Positions 1 through 12,923 are shown, counted from the first letter of the stretch. The stretch: 64,000 nt of DNA from Corylus avellana (GCF_901000735.1 NC_081550.1:4112669-4176668), one strand, 5' to 3'. Notes: generated by a model not told the origin, from the letters alone. Translations and numbers: made by a program.

Positions 1-1313
1 GTTTACACGATCGAAACCTTTAAATTAAGTAACAATCCTTGATCTCCGGTCTTCTTTTGTTTTCTTTCTATTTCATTTATGAGAGTAAATCACTGACCAA
101 CAACAGATAAATTATCAGACATATAAAAGAATTGTCACTGATGGTAGAGCCAGTGAAAAAAATTGCATTATGAATGAGCTTGTAACGGAGATGAAAAAGG
201 AAAAAAAACTCATTGTCTAGTTGAAAAAGTTCTGATGACATGCTCTATTTGAAAAAGGGCAGTGGCTAGGGACATGCTCTATGAATAAATTAAGAAGTAT
301 TGTTATTCAAAGAATCATATAATTTTATCCTTAATTTATAGCTTGTTATTTGTAATTCAATAATGGGCTTGGCCTGAATTCCCCTTTTCTTTGGTTTTTG
401 TGATTCGATTTTTTATTTTGCACATGAAATATTTAATTTAAATTGGCTGAACTTGATGGAATTAGGGTCCGAACTCGATCAAGAACTCTTATACCATATT
501 AATTACATCACTATAATCCCAAAAATCTTAACTTTATAGGAATAGATAAATTTAATCATTTAATTTATATTCTAATACTCTCCTTTACGTTTGTTTCAGA
601 CTTTGATTTAATAAATAAAATCCAACACGTAAAATATTTAACATGTTATACATTAATAAAAACTTTATCTTCTAACACATGCTCTATACCATGTTTCTCC
701 ATTTTTGTGTGCTCCACAGTAACTATCGAGAAGGTAGCGGTAGTTATCTGTTAGTTGAAGCGTACGAAAAATTAAAGCAATTAGGTTAACTTTCTTTGAT
801 TTATTTGCATAATTAGTTCTTGTTTAAAAAGGACATGCACCCGAATTTCTTAAGCAGTTAACCTTCTTAAAGAAGTTGATTGACTTCCATCTAACTAACT
901 TGATCTACTTTCTACAATGACCATCCACTTATCATTATTTTCATAATAACTGAGATGTTGTTAATTAATATATATGCTCACAAATCACAATCACAATCTC
1001 ATTGCGCATTGAAACGTGCCGAAAAGTGTGTTACGAAAACGAGGTCGTACCTTTCCCTTCATTCTTCGCCAACTTCCAACCTAACTCTCCATCACTAAAT
1101 TTTTCTTCATCGTCTCCAACGCTGATTCAACTATAAATTTGGTAAAAACTGTTGGCTTAAACTCCTTCATGTTCGGAGAGTGAGTGAATTGACGAAGTCA
1201 ATGTTTAATCTTAGGATATTTGACTCTGATACCATGTTAAATTACCGGTTGTTCTAAAAGCTTAAGCTTATTGTAACATATAAATTTAATCATTTAATCA
1301 TTAGTTTAATAAG
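1..1313. other. Repeat-rich non-coding flank
   Basis: No coding region is recognisable here. The stretch is AT-rich. Around 1216-1290 it holds a reverse-strand piece resembling a terminal-repeat retrotransposon: the words CTCTGATACCA then TGTTAAATTA are the complement of a tRNA-Met primer-binding site next to an LTR end, the same arrangement as the forward copy near 31121-31354. The piece is incomplete. Confidence 0.4.
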
Positions 1314-1398
1314 TAATAGTTATATTTGAAGAATATTTTTGTCATTTGAACTTGAGAATATCCAAATAGTTATATTTGAGGAATATTTTTGTCATTTC
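1314..1398 (+). repeat. Direct repeat, about 50 bp period, two units
   Basis: A segment of about 33 bases, beginning AATAGTTATATTTGA and ending TTTTTGTCATTT, occurs at about 1314-1347 and again at about 1365-1398 with one base changed. It lies just before the first assembly gap. It could be the edge of a longer array or foldback element that made the region hard to assemble. Confidence 0.6.
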
Positions 1399-1451
1399 AC
1401 TTTTTGAGGGGACAAAAATACATTTCAAATATAACTAACTGGATATTTTTC

Positions 1452-1942
1452 NNNNNNNNNNNNNNNNNNNNNNNNNNNNNNNNNNNNNNNNNNNNNNNNN
1501 NNNNNNNNNNNNNNNNNNNNNNNNNNNNNNNNNNNNNNNNNNNNNNNNNNNNNNNNNNNNNNNNNNNNNNNNNNNNNNNNNNNNNNNNNNNNNNNNNNNN
1601 NNNNNNNNNNNNNNNNNNNNNNNNNNNNNNNNNNNNNNNNNNNNNNNNNNNNNNNNNNNNNNNNNNNNNNNNNNNNNNNNNNNNNNNNNNNNNNNNNNNN
1701 NNNNNNNNNNNNNNNNNNNNNNNNNNNNNNNNNNNNNNNNNNNNNNNNNNNNNNNNNNNNNNNNNNNNNNNNNNNNNNNNNNNNNNNNNNNNNNNNNNNN
1801 NNNNNNNNNNNNNNNNNNNNNNNNNNNNNNNNNNNNNNNNNNNNNNNNNNNNNNNNNNNNNNNNNNNNNNNNNNNNNNNNNNNNNNNNNNNNNNNNNNNN
1901 NNNNNNNNNNNNNNNNNNNNNNNNNNNNNNNNNNNNNNNNNN
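1452..1942. other. Assembly gap (N run)
   Basis: 491 unresolved bases. The flanks are repeat-like: a direct repeat on the left, and on the right a GGCCACCCC word followed by an AT-rich foldback-type arm (1980-2165). The hidden sequence is therefore probably a repeat rather than a gene. Any open frame running through the Ns is meaningless. Confidence 0.95.
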
Positions 1943-2197
1943 AATTGAGAGTGAAAAATGGCTAGATGGCTAAAGGGGTAGTTACGGCCACCCCAATTTT
2001 ATTTTATTTTATCTTTTTTTTTTAAAAAAAAAATAAAATTAAGGGCAATATGAAAAGTTTTTGATACAATTTGTCAAATTTCAAAAATTTGAAACTTTGG
2101 GGATAAATTACCAAAATTAAAACTTTAAAGGTCAAATTGCAAATCATTCCAAACTTTAAGGGATATTTTCCCTTTATTTTATCTTTGCGTATGAATA

Positions 2198-2332
2198 NNN
2201 NNNNNNNNNNNNNNNNNNNNNNNNNNNNNNNNNNNNNNNNNNNNNNNNNNNNNNNNNNNNNNNNNNNNNNNNNNNNNNNNNNNNNNNNNNNNNNNNNNNN
2301 NNNNNNNNNNNNNNNNNNNNNNNNNNNNNNNN
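2198..2332. other. Assembly gap (N run)
   Basis: 135 unresolved bases just upstream of the GA-rich leader of the kinase gene. Part of that gene's core promoter may be hidden here. Confidence 0.95.
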
Positions 2333-2338
2333 ACTACC

Positions 2339-2943
2339 TACGAGAGAGAGAGAGATCGAGTGTGTGTCGGCGTGGAGGCAAGCATGCCCATGAGGCCTCG
2401 TTTCTCTCTGAATAAGAGAGAGATTACTGGTTAACCGCTAACCACACTCCCCAGTTAAATAACCACCTCTCTCTCTCACACACACTCACTCTCTCTCTTC
2501 ATAATTTTCAGAAAATAAATAAATGTAGAGTTTCAGTAGAGTGAACAGCAAGGCCACATTGAAGCGGCAGTAAGATTAGATTAGGTAGAGAAGATGACGA
2601 GATTCGAATCTACAGGTCTATGCTCGCTGTTTTTTCAAACGAAGCAAATCAAAATGATTCGATTCAAGTAGGACTCTACAAGACTGGCATTTGCGCGACA
2701 AGTTCAGAGAGAGAGAGAGAGCGCACTGTCGGTGGCTTTAGCAAATCCGAGCTTTTTGTTGCGCAAATGAGAAGGAATCGTAGGAGGAGGTCCAAGAATT
2801 GAGGCATTTGGTGCTGGATGCTGAGGAAATGGTTTGAAAGCACTAGGAGGAGTTTGATTGGGTGGAGCGGCGATCTGCTTTTTGGTTTGTTCTCTTTTTG
2901 GTTGATTTTTGGGGGGCGTTTGTGGAATTGATTCTCAATCGGC
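2339..2943 (+). promoter_or_regulatory. GA/CT-rich promoter-leader region of the NEK kinase gene
   Basis: This stretch holds several GAGA or CTCT microsatellites (about 2341-2354, 2415-2423, 2468-2498 and 2706-2721). Such repeats are common in plant core promoters and 5' leaders. Short upstream reading frames exist, for example 2620-2802, but none resembles a known protein. The leader probably starts inside this interval and may carry a 5' UTR intron. The transcription start cannot be fixed from sequence, partly because of the adjacent gap. Confidence 0.45.
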
Positions 2944-5900
2944 ATGGATCAGTACGAGATCATGGAGCAGATCGGTCGCGGCGCTTTTGGAGCCGCCATT
3001 CTCGTCCATCACAAGGCCGAGAAGAAGAAGTAATGCCTTTCTCTTACTCACACTTGCACACTCAGTGTTCTGTGTGAAAATGGCGTGGTCATATATTGTA
3101 CATTTTCCTGGACTGGTTGGAATTTATGAATCTGTTTGTTTCAGGTATGTTTTGAAGAAGATCCGGCTTGCGAGGCAGACCGAGCGATGCAGAAGATCTG
3201 CTCATCAAGAGGTACCTTCAATTCTGATTTTGCTTTTTTGTTTTGTCAAGAAAAAATATTTATTTAAAATTTAGCATTGGATAATTACCTCGTTTTTGCA
3301 TTTTTGGGAAATTTGGAATTGTAGATGGCTTTAATTGCAAGAATTCAACACCCTTACATTGTCGAGTTTAAGGAGGCATGGGTGGAGAAGGTGAGGGGCT
3401 TCTTTTTTTGGTACACAATTATCGATTTCTTGATTATTTGATCAAGTTGTTCTGCATTTGCCGTATTTGTCCTGAATTGGAAAGTCCATGTATCAATGTA
3501 GGGTTGCTATGTTTGCATTGTTACCGGATATTGTGAAGGTGGAGACATGTGAGTGTTCTCTTGCAATGCTTACAAACTTGAAATTGAGGGTTTTGATTGA
3601 TGATTGATGATTGATGATTCATGCAAGATATAAATTTCCCACATTTTTGTCATTTTTAAAACCTTTAACAGGGCCGAAATGATGAAAAAGTCCAATGGGG
3701 TTTATTTTCCAGAGGAGGTAATGTTATTTCTCTGTTATATATATTTTCTTGTAGAAAAAAGAAAAAGAAAACTGTTCTTTCCTTGATTTTCATATTAGAA
3801 GTCAATATCTTTGGATTATGACTAATGGTTATGCTGATAAAACATTGCTCAGAAACTCTGCAAATGGTTCACACAGCTACTACTGGCAGTTGAATATCTA
3901 CATGGAAATTATGTTCTACATCGCGATCTAAAAGTATGTCTACAAACTAGTCCTTTTCTCTTTCCCCATCGCATATGGAGGTTTTATAACTAATTTGTTT
4001 GTTGCTCTCTTGGCAGTGTTCCAACATCTTTCTAACCAAAGAGCAGGATGTTCGTCTTGGTTAGTTCGCCTATGTTATTGAGTTGTAATCAATTTTACAC
4101 TGATTAAGGATTTAATTTTGTTATGCATGTTTACTGATTTCCTTGTTCTTATCTGGTTTTTCTATAGGCGATTTTGGACTTGCAAAAACTCTGAAGGCAG
4201 ATGACTTGGCCTCTTCGGTATGTGCTCTATTATGTGGAATTTCTCTTGTTTGTCATGCAAAGATTTGTGGCAGGAAACTCAGTATTTACATTTTACTCCC
4301 ATGCCATGAAGATCAAGACCATACACTTTTAAACAAGTGTAGAAGTAAAATTATTCCCTTACTTCTTTGTTACTAATAAAAAAGAAATGTTATAATTGCC
4401 AAGCCTATACGATACCTAGTAGCTAAAGCTACTTCATTTCAATTTTTACCACATTTCATAGACTATAATTAGCCTATAATGAGATATCTTCATATCCATA
4501 TCAAAACCCCCCTCCTTTTCATGTTGCATAACCTATAAAATTATGGTTTTAATGAAGTTTGATTACTTAAATTGCTGACTTTCTATATAGTACCATATGA
4601 TTTTAGAGGTTGATAAATGATAAGGATATATTGTCTAAAATCTCAATTTTTATTTTTATTTTTACTTTTTATCATGGTTAAAAATTAGATTTTTTTTTTT
4701 TTTTTTTTTTTAATAAAGTCTTTGTAAATGTTTAAATTTTTTTTATAACGGTTCCTGAAAACAGCTGAAAATTGCTGCATAATAACTCATAGCCTCTCCT
4801 ATTGAGCACTCACCCATAATTTCCCATTGTTAACTACGGTAAATTCTCTCTTAAAGGTTGTATCCTGTTAATTCAAAGTTAGTTACCTCTTCTATGATAG
4901 CATTGCTTAATCTTCTTCTCTTTAACTTGCAACAACATAATAATAGCAGGAAAGAAAGGATTTTTTGCTATTTGCATTTTTACTGGTGTTAATAAACGTT
5001 CTGTACCTTCATGTGCAGGTAGTTGGAACTCCCAATTACATGTGTCCTGAACTGCTTGCAGATATTCCTTATGGCTTTAAATCTGATATTTGGTCTCTAG
5101 GTATGTGTTTTAGATTCTAATACTTGTGATGTTTTTATCTCTATTTTGTCTATGGATTAAATGGTTCCTTGCTGCCCAGGATGCTGTATGTATGAGATGG
5201 CTGCTCATCGTCCCGCTTTCAAAGCTTTCGTAAGTCTTAAGATCAATTCTTGTATTTTGACATATTTTACAGGAATGCCTTTTGTTGTTCCCGACATTGT
5301 TTAATATCTATATTAGGATTTCTCTTTGGATATTATGCTCAACAAGAACTTATTGTATAACTTCTATTGTTGTGTTGCCGATTCTAGTTTAAGTACAATT
5401 TTTTTTTTTTTTTGAGAAACTAAATTGAGCCCTGCCATTACTTTTTCTCTTGTTTTCTCCGTTGGTAAATTTCTTGCATCTTTCTGCAATACAACAGAAT
5501 GTCATTAAAATAATTTTAGTTAGTGCTCCAGAATCACAACGGTGACCTATGTTCAGCTTTTGCCTTCTCTCTCTCTCTCTCTCTGTTTTTTTTTTTTTTT
5601 TTTTTTTAATTGTTGTGTTGGAAGCTTTCACAGAATTAAGTAGTTGGCAGACCATCTGATCTGCTGTTTAATGGGACAAAGTATAGATGATGGGCATGCC
5701 TATCCATGTTTTATCGTGGACATACATACCTATATATAATATGTATAATGAGAATATAATTTTTTGATAAGCAAAGTCAACTCATGCACCTATATGAGAT
5801 TGAATCCTCCACACTTCAACTGTGGTAGAAGAAGATTCCATTTGTTCTAAACACTGCTGGCCTTTGCGTTCTGAATGCTTTATATTTATCACTTTGAAAG

Positions 5901-8900
5901 TGCTGAGTGGTGTAACATATGATTGTATATGCTTTTCACTCTTTGGAAAGGCTTTCTGTAACTAATTATCTTTATGCTATCACTAGCAGTCTTAGCTTTA
6001 CGACTTCATTTAGTTGTTATTATATGTTTGATGTTGACCTTATACATCTGATTTCAGGATATGGCAGGATTAATTAGCAAGATAAATCGTTCCTCTATGG
6101 GCCCTTTGCCTTCTTGCTATTCCCCATCCTTGTAAGTTCCAATCTCTTGTTGTCAAGCTTATTTTACTTGAATTTGATAATATGCTACATCATCATAAAT
6201 TACATGAGTGTTGTCAATGCTTTACTTGGTCCCTGTGCATTGATTATCCTATTGCTTTACCTGGCTGTGTCTACAGGCCCTGGACTGGAGCCTAGGTGGC
6301 TTTGATAGCAAGTTAGATTGCGTTTTTAATTGGTAGTGACTAGGCTGTGGCTTTGCCTCGCTATTCCTTCAGGCCCCTGCAGTGGGGGGGCTAGACTGAA
6401 TATATTTATATAAGCTATGTATATGTAAGTGTTATGAATGTTATATTGCCATTTAGAATTGTCGTGAGGAAAAGAAGATTCCCTCGATTTTGCTGCCGTA
6501 ACTATGTGAGCTTAAAAATTAATTTGTCATTGATTTTTGCCTTTTTGTATGTGACTATACGTTTTATTTTCATCTTTTCTGAATGCAAGTATTGGAGATT
6601 GAGTGCAAACATTCAATATATATGTCATGAGTAATGCTATTCTTCACACTCATTTCACACCAGCTGATGTGGCATGTTTTTAGTGGTTACTATAAGAAGT
6701 CACTCAAAACACACCATGTCAGCCGGTGTGAAATGGATGTGAAATGTAGCATTACTCATATGTCATGATTAACATTTTAGCTACATTTTTTGCATGTCTC
6801 AGACATGCATATATGCAGTATATACAGGTTTTGGAACATAACTAACTGTAACATTTTTAGTTGCATCTAAAATTAAGATGTAAATTTGTAAGTTCTCATC
6901 TAAGCACCTCACATATACCTCAACAGTGGATGGTTTTGGCAAATTTATGTGGTTTCAATTGGAGTTTAATGGATCTTATTTGAGATCAGTAACTCATTTA
7001 GAGTTTAATGGAGCTTATTGTGTTATTCATACAATTTATACTTACCCAAACAAAGTGTTATTTGCACAAACTTCATATACTTTATATATGCTATTAAATA
7101 TCAAACACTGAAAAGCATGATAAACAATTTATTTTACATTGTATACACAGAAAAACACTTATCAAGGGCATGCTGAGAAAAAACCCTGAGCATCGGCCAA
7201 GTGTAAGCATCTCTACCAAAATTGCTGTGTCAAATTACAGGTTTTTCACCAGCAGTACCTCATCTTAACATTTTGGATTTGTACCTTGGTCAGGCATCTG
7301 ATGTTCTGAAGCACCCATATTTGCAACCTTATGTTGATCAGTATCGTCCATCCTTTAGTCCTCAAACAGTATGTTCCCCAGAGAAGCCTATTTCTACCAC
7401 TCGTAATTCTCGGAGAAATATGGCTGAAAGCCAAAACAGTACTAGTTCTAGCAGTGACAAAGATAGTTTGCTTTCAAATGAAAAAACCATTCCAGCGATG
7501 GTCTCAAACTGTAATAATAAAGGCACTGACACAGATTTGGCTTCTATTGATGATGAAGATGGCACTGAGAAGCTTCTGCTTAGTGAAGAGGAACATCGGC
7601 TGAACATGTGCACTGGCAAAAGGGATGAGCAAGCGGTGATGAAACCCACTCAATATGAACATATATCCAGTATTGAATCGAGGCAGTCAAAAACCATTAA
7701 AAATATAATGATGGCTTTAAAAGAAGGGAAAGTTAGAGAAAATAAGTCTCCAATGAGGGGCCATCAAACAAAGGCTGGAGGTGCATTGACCCAAAGAACA
7801 AACACAGAAGCATTGCCTAAAGTGCCCAAACCTAGTGCTATTGTTCATGGTTTTAAGTCTAATGCAGATACATTGATGGTTGCACCAGCAAAGGCATCCT
7901 TTGACTCTGCAAAGCGAATTCAGGGATCGCATCCTTTAAAGCATCAGGTACAATTGCGGTTCATATTATCTTTTGTTACTTCATTACGTGCATTGACCTG
8001 ATCACTGAATAGATTGTGAATTTTCTCTGCAGTTACCTATAATTGAGTCTTCACCTAAAACTAAACCGAAACATGACGTGACTCCTCTATCTGGTCCTGT
8101 TAAACAAGTTGTTGAAGATGGATCTCCTGCTAAGCCAAGGCAAAGAACCCCTCCTAATACAGTTAGACGATTCCCATTTCCAGGACGTATGAAGCAAGTG
8201 GGGCTTGATGCTCCAAATGCGGTGAGCAGTACTGTCAAGTTTGGTCCAAGTGAGATGCCCCGTGAAGCTGAAAGGACTCCTCTGCAAGTGCCTAACAGTT
8301 GCCTAACACATGCTTCTAAGCAGATTAAACAAGAGTCCGAGAAGGCTCAAGAAAGAGACTCAAAACAAATGCGAACACAAAGTAGTAATTCTGTCTCATC
8401 GTCAATGTCAATGCAAGGATTTGAGCTTTGTGATGATGCAACAACTTCTTTTATTGACATGAAAGAACACATACTTCCTGGTAATACAAGTATCACACAT
8501 ACTGAATATTTAGAATCACATCCGCCCAGTTGCTCATCTACTACCCAGTGGCATTCTGAGATTTCTGAAAATATGGTTGGAGAAAACCATGGATATGACA
8601 CTAGACCTGTAATGTGCTCAGTCCAAACCTCTGGAGCCATCTTAGGTCTTCAGAATACCACTGTTGTTGACGAGAAAGTGACTTCCAGTGTGTTTCAAGA
8701 ACTCCCAGTACTGAGCTCTGAAGAAAGATCTGTTTGCAAAGATGATATGGCTGGAAGCAGGCCAAGTAGTAGGCCCGATATAGTGAATCAGCCAAACCTT
8801 ACATATGCATCCAGTGGTGATGACAAGTTCACTGTAAGGGAACTTCTATCATCAGTTCCAGATACTACCCCTTCCATTATGTCTCCCACTTCATCAAGCC

Positions 8901-9535
8901 AAAAGAGTTTGCAGCTGGACAAAGGAGCCATTTTGCCAAATTCAACAATTGAAAAGCCAGGTGCCACCCATATTTCACCAGCTTTTGATGACGTTATACA
9001 TGTTATACGGCATAGTAGTTTCCGTGTTGCAAGTGAACAGCCAATGCTGGAAACTGTAGAGATGGGGGTTCAGAATGTGGATGTTGGTAAGCTCGTAAAT
9101 GTAGTAAGGGATGAAATAGGGATGAGAAACATGACTGCTTGTGCAAATCTTAAATCATCATGTGACTCCGAAACCCTGAGTTTAAATTCAAATGTTTCTG
9201 ATCAATCTGGCCTCAAGGAAGTGGATGTGAGAGATCCTGTCCCTTCAGTTCCAAAATCTGATACCTCGGAGCCAACAAAGCCTAACCCTTCTGTGATTGA
9301 AGAGGAAACACCAGTAAAAGAAATTTTGGATGTAAAGTCTTTTAGGCAGAGGGCAGATGCACTTGAAGGGCTACTAGAATTGTCTGCAGATTTGCTCCAG
9401 CAAAATCGATTGGAAGAGCTTGCAGTTGTTTTGAAGCCTTTTGGGAAAGACAAAGTCTCCCCAAGGGAGACAGCTATTTGGTTAGCAAAGAGTCTTAAAG
9501 GAATGATGATCGAGGACATAGGTCGGAGTTCATGA
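2944..9535 (+). CDS. NEK5: NEK5/NEK6 (IBO1)-type NIMA-related Ser/Thr kinase, 14 exons
   Basis: Exons read as 2944-3029, 3145-3211, 3325-3390, 3502-3548, 3672-3717, 3853-3933, 4017-4059, 4168-4217, 5019-5100, 5180-5229, 6058-6131, 7151-7202, 7294-7947 and 8033-9535. All have GT-AG borders and keep frame, giving 966 aa; the Arabidopsis protein At3g44200 (named NEK5, NEK6 or IBO1 by different authors) is about 956 aa. The kinase domain fills roughly residues 1-260: glycine loop IGRGAFGAA, lysine in YVLKKI, catalytic [16 protein letters not shown] and [12 protein letters not shown] are all present. A long low-complexity tail from two big exons ends in a conserved helical block with [17 protein letters not shown]. 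In Arabidopsis this kinase acts on microtubules in directional cell expansion; that role is inferred here by homology. The start ATG is the only one that gives the usual NEK N-terminus [13 protein letters not shown]. Introns 8, 10 and 11 are long, and intron 11 carries a MITE. Confidence 0.93.
6629..6757. mobile_element. Mutator-type MITE in NEK intron 11
   Basis: A 129-bp foldback element whose ends are GAGTAATGCTA and TAGCATTACTC. The inner arms also pair (CATTTCACACCAGCTGATGTGGCA against TGTCAGCCGGTGTGAAATG, with mismatches). It is flanked by a perfect 9-bp direct repeat, ATATGTCAT, at 6620-6628 and 6758-6766. A 9-bp target duplication with these ends fits a non-autonomous MULE. Confidence 0.88.
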
Positions 9536-9550
9536 AGTATCTTATCTGCG

Positions 9551-10524
9551 GTAAGCTTGTTCTGATTTGATATTATTTGTAATTGATCTAGTAGCTCTTA
9601 GCTTTTTGTCATGCTTTTTCCTTTTATTCTATTTTTTTTTTTCATATTCAAGCTCGGCTTGGATTTTAAAAAGAACAACCAGGCCTTACCCTTTTTTCTT
9701 TTTGGTCTCATTATGTAATTCTTTCAATGCCTTCTGTTGTTGTACATAGTGACCATACAAGTTAAATAACATTGTGTTCCTTCCAAATATATAGTAATGC
9801 CGTAACTCGTGGTGTTAGTGCTATCATTAATCGCGACATTCTTATTGTTGTTCTTTGTTGATAATGGAACATAGTGATTAATGATGGAACAAAAGGAGAA
9901 CTAAAAATTGAATGTGTAGTTGTGATGTAGAAACAAATGTTTTTATGTTACTTAGATCCATGTTTGGTTCAGATTGAAGTCGGCTTCATTCTACAATTAG
10001 TTTAGGCCAAATTTACCCCATTGCCTTGTGCGCTATAGCTCGACAATTGGTTATATTTACTTTTTAAGTTTTCTTTGATGATTTATGAGTGAAAGATCCC
10101 TATGATACTTGCGTAGAAAGCCCATTGTCCCCTGGAACATTTATCAGCAACAAGGTAATTGTTTAGACATTGCTTTTGAAGAGAAGGTATCCTGGATGTT
10201 TTGCAGCTTTCTCCATCTGTTGGTTTGTTCTATTATAACTAAGCAACAAGGTAAGTTGTTAGATGTGAATTATACTCTCATTATTCATATGGAGTACTGA
10301 AAAATTGTTAATAGATGTTTTAGTTTTAAAACTCTGAAAGTGGTTCTTGTTCGAACTTCTGTAAAAGATCATCTAGGTTTAATTGCGAACGAGAACTCCT
10401 TAAAGACTTTTGTTGGGTGATTTTTCTGGCACTAAATTCTCACCTTTTCAAATGTTTCATTTTTTGGATTAATATGTTTGTATCATGTCAAATTAAAAGC
10501 CTGGGCTATATTATATTACTCCAG
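9551..10524 (+). other. Possible 3' UTR intron of the NEK gene
   Basis: Fifteen bases after the stop codon a consensus donor (GCG|GTAAGC) appears at 9551. A pyrimidine-rich stretch ending in CCAG lies at 10521-10524. An intron here would put the remaining 3' UTR at about 10525-10650. No coding sequence is seen in the interval. This is inference from splice consensus alone. Confidence 0.35.
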
Positions 10525-10999
10525 AAATTCTATCGTGGACTGCTTAGGAAGCAAAAGAGGAGTCGTTGTTGTTCTGTAAAGATTTCTGCTGTTATAATGA
10601 GAACGTACAGCCTATGATTTCAATGACAAGTGTGATCGAGAGTAGCCTATTTTTTATGCCATTGGCACATCATGGGCCATGGCGGCTGAATTCTTCTCGT
10701 TTCCTGTTGAGTTTCATGTCAAACAGGAAAGGTCGCCGAAGTAGAAGTCGCCTTGACGACGCGGTGAAGTGCTGAGCATATGGCCTTTGTCCTCTTCTAC
10801 GAGTGAATCTCATGGGAAATTGCTTGTACCGTGCTTTCGAAGCACCGACCATATAGCGACTGCCCCAAGGACGATTACTGTCCTAGACTCCTAAGTACGT
10901 GTTTTGGGCCCATTTCAGAATATACCTCCGCATTTCGGGAAAACCTACGCATGATCCAAGAAACTGTTAAAAGCTTGGTTTCCGCGTTTGGAAACAGTG

Positions 11000-11006
11000 T
11001 ATATAA
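11000..11006 (+). promoter_or_regulatory. TATA box of the NHL gene at 11060
   Basis: TATATAAG lies about 55 bases before the chosen ATG, followed by a run of ten Cs. This spacing leaves a short leader and argues against starting translation at 10988, which would lie upstream of the TATA box. Confidence 0.6.
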
Positions 11007-11059
11007 GGACCCCCCCCCCTGGCATCATTTTCATACCATTAGCTCAATCAACATTTTCA

Positions 11060-11737
11060 ATGCTGTCTTCCTACGGCAATCCACCGCTAGACACCAACCA
11101 GCAGGTCAACGCCAGTGCATCACAGCGGAGCAACTCCCGGAGTCCCGATGCTCTCCGCCGTTTGGCCTTGGTGCTGTTTCTATGGTTGACCATTTTTGGG
11201 TCGATCATCTCCGTTGCATGGCTCATTCTCAAACCGGAAACTCCCGATTTTAGAGTCAACGCCCTCATGGTCTCCAACTTTGAGCTTTCTGGCTCACAAA
11301 TACGGGGAAAGTATGACATCACAATCTTTATCAGAAACCCAAACAAGAAACTAAACCTGTACTTCAGCAATTTCAACATCGTTGTGCTTTACAGGAGAAC
11401 CCGTCTTTCTAAGACTTATTCCTTGGCGTCGTCTCTTTCTTTAGAGAAGATGAAACAAACGACTTTGAGTGCCCAGCTACAATCGGATTTGGGTTGCTCT
11501 GTGAAGGCAAAGGAGTTGAAGGACTTGGTTAGGGAGTTAAATAGTGGGGTCACTCAGGTGGTCAATTTTGACGTGAAGATGTTGGTTTCAACAACATTTA
11601 GTGATGGAAAATGGCTTCAGGTGAAAAGATCAATTGATGTTTACTGCAAGAATCTGAATATCATATTTTTATCTTCAAAACAGACGGGGAAGCTCCAAGA
11701 TAACAGACACAGTTGCATAGTTTCTTCTGTGTACTAA
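11060..11737 (+). CDS. NDR1/HIN1-like (NHL, LEA_2) membrane protein
   Basis: An intronless gene of 225 aa starting MLSSYGNPPLD. A short polar N-terminus with SRSPDALRR precedes one hydrophobic segment (about residues 32-54, LALVLFLWLTIFGSIISVAWLIL). Then comes the family junction LKPETPDFRVNAL and a LEA_2-type domain with the signature NPNKKL. NHL proteins are usually single-pass proteins of the plasma membrane with the LEA_2 part outside the cytosol, and some act in defence or membrane-wall contact; the role here is inferred. The ATG at 11060 is preferred over the longer frame from 10988, which overlaps the TATA box. It is one of four NHL-type sequences on this strand within 26 kb, but it is clearly diverged from the 20138 gene. 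Confidence 0.85.
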   Translation: MLSSYGNPPLDTNQQVNASASQRSNSRSPDALRRLALVLFLWLTIFGSIISVAWLILKPETPDFRVNALMVSNFELSGSQIRGKYDITIFIRNPNKKLNLYFSNFNIVVLYRRTRLSKTYSLASSLSLEKMKQTTLSAQLQSDLGCSVKAKELKDLVRELNSGVTQVVNFDVKMLVSTTFSDGKWLQVKRSIDVYCKNLNIIFLSSKQTGKLQDNRHSCIVSSVY

Positions 11738-12742
11738 ATTAATTACCTCAGGATTTTCCTTTTTTAGCTAGTTGACAAGAAGAGTTATGTGCTCAAACTA
11801 CTATGATATTATGTAAAGAGTCTTTAGTTTGATTCTCGCTGTCATTCACCTTTCATTTCAATTACAAATTTTACGTGGACATCAATTGTTGAGGGGGAAA
11901 CTTAGATTCACGAGTGAAGGAAAGTATTAGAATATAATTTAAATGAAAAATCTACCATTTTTTGTCAGCTTAAACTTTTAGGATAAGTGACAATTTAAAT
12001 AATTAGAGCTTCCTAGAAACATTTATAAAACTGAGTCTCACTTAATAAGGAACTAATGTCAGTTTTGGCCCTATGAGTGCCTTTATAATCCACATACTTT
12101 AGGCGGGTTTTTTGTTTTCTAATATAAGACTGCAGTGTTATCTTCATTCGGGAAGTGCCACACATCCATCTCTTGTCCATTTTTTTACACATTTACTATT
12201 GAATCTGTGTCATGTGGTCCCACATATTTAATGGTGGATTTATCCATCTCTTGTATGAAGATAGACCAGAGCTAGATAAAAGACAGAAAACAAACATTTC
12301 TCTATTCTATTCAAAATATTTCGAATTATTTTCATGATGTTCTCTGCTAATTTACTTTAATTTTTATCTTCCTTGTTTCTCTTCTTTGATTTCATTTTTC
12401 TCGGATATGCTCAATCACCGAAAATTATCCATATAATTTGTTTCCTCAATGGTCATCTTTGATTTGATGCTATATATAGTAGCAACCATGGACTAAAATT
12501 GGATGAAATCCAATACAAAAATAAAAATTTATAGAATTGACAAAAAGTTTGTAATGCCGTAATTAATAAAGGCAAGATTTATATAATAATGCCGCAATAA
12601 AAGCTACGTGATTGAAGATGATATCAAGAAAAATCCAATATTCGAATCAAAATTCAAAGTGGGTGAAAACCTACTTGATTTGTTTGTAATAATTAAATTC
12701 CAACATTAATAAGATCAAGCTAGATGTCCTAAAATAATTAAT
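11738..12742. other. AT-rich spacer, no gene seen
   Basis: After the NHL stop the sequence is AT-rich, with the presumed 3' UTR in the first 150 bases. No protein similarity, RNA gene or clear element was recognised. Confidence 0.5.
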
Positions 12743-12923
12743 GAGTAATGCTAGATATCATCTTTTTATCTTCCTGAAATTCTCCTAAAGTTGATGTGGC
12801 TTTCAAAATCACCATTGGATCAAAATTCAAGTATGATTCATCTAAAATTTAATGGTGATTTTAAAAGCCACATCAACTTTAGGAGGATTTTAAGATGATA
12901 AAAAGATGACACATAGCATTACT
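12743..12923. mobile_element. Mutator-type MITE, same family as 17839-18042
   Basis: A foldback element of about 181 bp with ends GAGTAATGCTA and TAGCATTACT and long pairing arms (CCTAAAGTTGATGTGGCTTT against AAAGCCACATCAACTTTAGG). It is flanked by a perfect 10-bp direct repeat, AATAATTAAT, at 12733-12742 and 12924-12933. The last base of the right end no longer pairs. Confidence 0.88.

Noticed and set aside
1389..2415. Two open frames through the N runs
   Set aside because: They exist only because unknown bases contain no stop codons.
7222..7293. Upstream extension of the reading frame before the 13th exon of the kinase
   Set aside because: A clear CAG acceptor at 7291-7293 and kinase homology starting with [13 protein letters not shown] place the exon start at 7294; the extension is intron.
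8347..9519. Several antisense frames over the large NEK exons
   Set aside because: They overlap strongly supported sense coding sequence, have no family similarity and arise from base composition.
10831..11253. 140-codon frame overlapping the first NHL gene
   Set aside because: It is in another phase of the NHL gene and crosses its TATA box; no protein similarity.
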